64,000 bases of DNA from Collinsella sp. (GTDB taxonomy: Bacteria > Actinomycetota > Coriobacteriia > Coriobacteriales > Coriobacteriaceae), in assembly GCA_018368345.1 (NCBI GenBank), contig JAGZEK010000002.1:1-64000 (forward strand), read 5' to 3'. The notes beneath the pieces were generated by a model that worked only from the letters and a program-made list of their open reading frames with translations, had not been told where the DNA came from and did not search any database. Positions 61,866 through 64,000 of the stretch are shown piece by piece (the first letter of the stretch is position 1; every line of letters starts with the position of its first letter). A program made the position numbers and the translations under genes.

Positions 61866-62771
61866 CTATATCTCGCGATGCGGAGCCCCGCAGCGAGCGG
61901 ACATGCGCTCGAGTGTCGCCAGGCAGCTAGCCGCCGTCGTCGGCACGCTGTTCTCGACCACGCAAGGAATCCCCGAACAGGCGGCAGCCGCCCAGGCCAC
62001 CACGGGCTCAAAGTCATAGCGGCCCGTCTCGCCCACGCCGTGGCACACCAGGCGAGAACCCGTACCGTCGCACCAGCCGGCTTCGTCCTCGTTGTCGACG
62101 ACCTCAAAATCCTTGGCGTGCAGCACGCGAATCTTACTGCCGCATAAGTAGAGCATACGCGCGGTGATTTCCTGCGCCTCGCCAACGACGCTGGGATGCA
62201 GCAGCGACACCGGGTCGTAGATCACGCCGAGCGCCGGGCTCGGGACGCGCTCCAGCACCTCACGGCAGCGATCTGGCGTGTTGACCGTCTCGTTCCAGCC
62301 GGGCTCGATCAGTATTTGCCCACCCACGGCCTCGGCGCACTCGCAGACGCGCGCGAGTCCATCCATAAACGCATCGAGTGCCTCGTCGGTCATACGGTCG
62401 TCAGCAACGCGGTTCTGCGCATTGGGACGACCGGTCTCGGTGCCAACCGGACAGCCGCCGAGCATCTGAGCAAAGTTCAAGCACGCCTCGTACTCGGCAA
62501 AGTTATCCGTGAGCTGTTGTCGATCGGGCGTCGCCAGATTCTTATAACAGCCGAGCACGGCGACCGAAACGCCCGCCTCATCGAGCACCGCACGCAAATG
62601 CTCGGCGAGCTCGTGGGTCAGACCGCATCGATCGATTCCCATTGATGCGTAGAGCACCTTGCTCGGCAGCTGAATGCACGAAAAGCCCAGCTCCCCTGCC
62701 ATGCGAATGCGTTCCTCGACGGTCCCCTGCGGAAGGTCGTGTAAACGCACGCCCGAAGTAATGGCCCCCAC
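61866..62771 (-). CDS. Sugar phosphate isomerase/epimerase-like TIM-barrel protein
   Basis: It is a xylose-isomerase-type TIM barrel of 301 aa. Metal-binding acids appear in ILIEPGWNE, GVIYDPVSLLHP and VLHAKDFEV in the expected order. The best start is GTG at 62771 with AAGGGG ten nt upstream, one base after the stop of the GH105 gene; an ATG at 62795 inside that gene is an alternative. Coupling to a GH105 glycuronyl hydrolase suggests action on a released sugar or uronate; the reaction is not known. Confidence 0.8.
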   Translation of the reverse strand: MGAITSGVRLHDLPQGTVEERIRMAGELGFSCIQLPSKVLYASMGIDRCGLTHELAEHLRAVLDEAGVSVAVLGCYKNLATPDRQQLTDNFAEYEACLNFAQMLGGCPVGTETGRPNAQNRVADDRMTDEALDAFMDGLARVCECAEAVGGQILIEPGWNETVNTPDRCREVLERVPSPALGVIYDPVSLLHPSVVGEAQEITARMLYLCGSKIRVLHAKDFEVVDNEDEAGWCDGTGSRLVCHGVGETGRYDFEPVVAWAAAACSGIPCVVENSVPTTAASCLATLERMSARCGAPHREI

Positions 62772-62772
62772 A

Positions 62773-64000
62773 CTATTCACGCCCCTTATGAGCATTGATG
62801 CCCGGGGTGTAGCCGCCAAACGGGTCATCGATGGAGCACACGCCCGAAGGGGCGAGCGGATCGCGCTTGCCTGCCAACTTGTCATGATGCATGGTCTCGA
62901 TATAGGCGAGCACCAGCGGCGCCACGCCCTTCGCGTCGTTTTTGACAACGGGCTCGCTCATGTAGTAGCCAAACGTGCCCTCGCGGTGCGCGGTGTTGCC
63001 AAGGCCCGCCACCAGGCAGATGTTGTCGAGCGCCAGCTGCCCGTCACGCTCGGACAGGCAAGTGTCGCAAATGCCATCAAACGCACGGCGACCGTACTGG
63101 TAGTAGCGCTCGCCCAGCACGCCCAGGCGCACGCCCTTCATGATGGCGTTGGCGAAGATGGCGCTGCCCGACTCCTCCAGATAGTTGGGGGCGATGTTGG
63201 GCAGGTTGATGACCTGGTGCCACATGCCGGTCTTCTCGTCCTGATACGGCAGCATGGCGTCGATCAGGTCGTGGAACATCTTGCGGATCTCGTCCTTCTC
63301 GGCCGACATCGAGGGCGACATGAGCTCCCAGGTATCGATGAGCGCCATGGCAAACCAACCCTCGGCGCGCAGCCAGAAGTTGGCCGAAAGACCGGTGACT
63401 GGGTCGCACCAGAACTGCTTGCGGCTCGCGTCGTAGGCGTGATAGTACAGGCCGTTGAGGGGGTTGCGCATCAGGTCATGCACGACCTGGAACATATGGA
63501 AGCTATCCGAGCAGGCACGGCGGTTGTGGAAGCTCAGCTCGTACTGCATGTAGAACGGCTGGGCCATGTACATGCCGTCGAGCCAGATCTGGTTGGGATA
63601 GACGGCCTTGTGCCAAAACACGCCCTCTTTGGTGCGCGGCTGGGACTCGAGCTGACGGTAGATGGTATCCATGGCGGCACGGTATTTGGGCTTGCCCACC
63701 AGGTCATACAGCTTATAGAGGGTCTTGCCCGCGTTGACGTTGTCGAGATTGTACTCCTCGGGGTTGTAATGCTTGATGGTGCCGTCTTCCTGGACAAAGA
63801 AGTCGATATAGTCGTCGGCGAAGGTCAGGTAACGCTGCTCGCCGGTGATCTCGTACAGCTCGATGAGTGCCTTGATCATGCAGCCGTCAATGTAATTCCA
63901 GGTGTTCTCCTTGCCGGCGCGAAGCTTTTCGATATTCCAGGCCGGCACCTGAGGCGTAGAGGTCTCGATCAACTGCTCGATATAACGGTCCAGAATCTGA
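62773..64000 (-). CDS. GH105 unsaturated glycuronyl hydrolase (partial, 5' end outside window)
   Basis: It is an (alpha/alpha)6-barrel hydrolase that removes the unsaturated uronic acid left by polysaccharide lyases, as YteR/YesR do on rhamnogalacturonan. Seen: WNYIDGCMIKALIELYE, the general-acid Asp region WLDGMYMAQPFYMQYE, NFWLRAEGWFAMALIDTW and MWHQVINLPN...ESGSAIFANAI. About 409 codons are present and the frame stays open to the window edge, so the N-terminus is missing. It shares a transcript with the TIM-barrel gene downstream. No signal peptide can be judged. Confidence 0.88.
   Translation of the reverse strand, partial: QILDRYIEQLIETSTPQVPAWNIEKLRAGKENTWNYIDGCMIKALIELYEITGEQRYLTFADDYIDFFVQEDGTIKHYNPEEYNLDNVNAGKTLYKLYDLVGKPKYRAAMDTIYRQLESQPRTKEGVFWHKAVYPNQIWLDGMYMAQPFYMQYELSFHNRRACSDSFHMFQVVHDLMRNPLNGLYYHAYDASRKQFWCDPVTGLSANFWLRAEGWFAMALIDTWELMSPSMSAEKDEIRKMFHDLIDAMLPYQDEKTGMWHQVINLPNIAPNYLEESGSAIFANAIMKGVRLGVLGERYYQYGRRAFDGICDTCLSERDGQLALDNICLVAGLGNTAHREGTFGYYMSEPVVKNDAKGVAPLVLAYIETMHHDKLAGKRDPLAPSGVCSIDDPFGGYTPGINAHKGRE

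Overview
The window looks like chromosome of a high-GC anaerobic gut actinomycete of the class Coriobacteriia, most like Collinsella. This is inferred from gene content (LPxTG pili with class C sortases, gatCAB, moaA/moaC, uronate catabolism, a GlnR-type regulator beside glnA) and from GC-rich codon use. No rRNA or tRNA gene was seen. The one stable RNA gene recognised with confidence is tmRNA (ssrA, minus strand).

Layout. 1-950: AT-rich, apparently gene-free DNA with a cluster of GGAACA/TGTTCC motifs, ending at the 3' end of ssrA (950-1313). 1.5-5.5 kb: a conserved small protein, a RelB/PIN toxin-antitoxin pair with its own operator, and a P1B-type metal ATPase with a small partner protein. 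5.6-10.3 kb: a two-gene ABC exporter divergent from an AraC regulator. 10.4-14.0 kb: a 38-bp perfect inverted repeat and gatCAB. 14.2-24.3 kb: an accessory pilus region containing an orphan class C sortase, a duplicated cassette (structured RNA convergent with a tiny basic membrane protein), a broken pilin, a glycosidase remnant, then an operon of tip adhesin, backbone pilin and sortase. The adhesin is split from its signal peptide by a run of ten G residues, so it looks switched off or phase variable. 24.3-37 kb: HAD phosphatase, MFS transporter, moaA and a moaC-mobB fusion, a nuclease-fold protein, a second ABC exporter pair, and a MATE pump with its MerR regulator. 37-43 kb: ligA, htrA, a GlnR-like regulator and glnA. 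43.4-49.9 kb: a LacI/GntR-controlled uronate block (KDG kinase, KDPG aldolase, an SDR dehydrogenase, an RpiB-family isomerase). 50-61.8 kb: an Old-Yellow-Enzyme reductase, kdpFABC with divergent kdpDE, and a GltD-like oxidoreductase. 61.9-64 kb: a TIM-barrel isomerase and a GH105 unsaturated glycuronyl hydrolase that runs off the window.

How the parts fit. GH105 hydrolase, RpiB-type isomerase, SDR dehydrogenase, KDG kinase and KDPG aldolase together make a route from unsaturated uronic-acid oligosaccharides (pectin or glycosaminoglycan breakdown) to pyruvate and glyceraldehyde-3-phosphate. The pilus genes are the host-contact module. Three families of dispersed palindromic elements (about 33-67 bp), usually just 3' of a gene, recur through the window. 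One has compensatory changes in its arms and occurs in both orientations.
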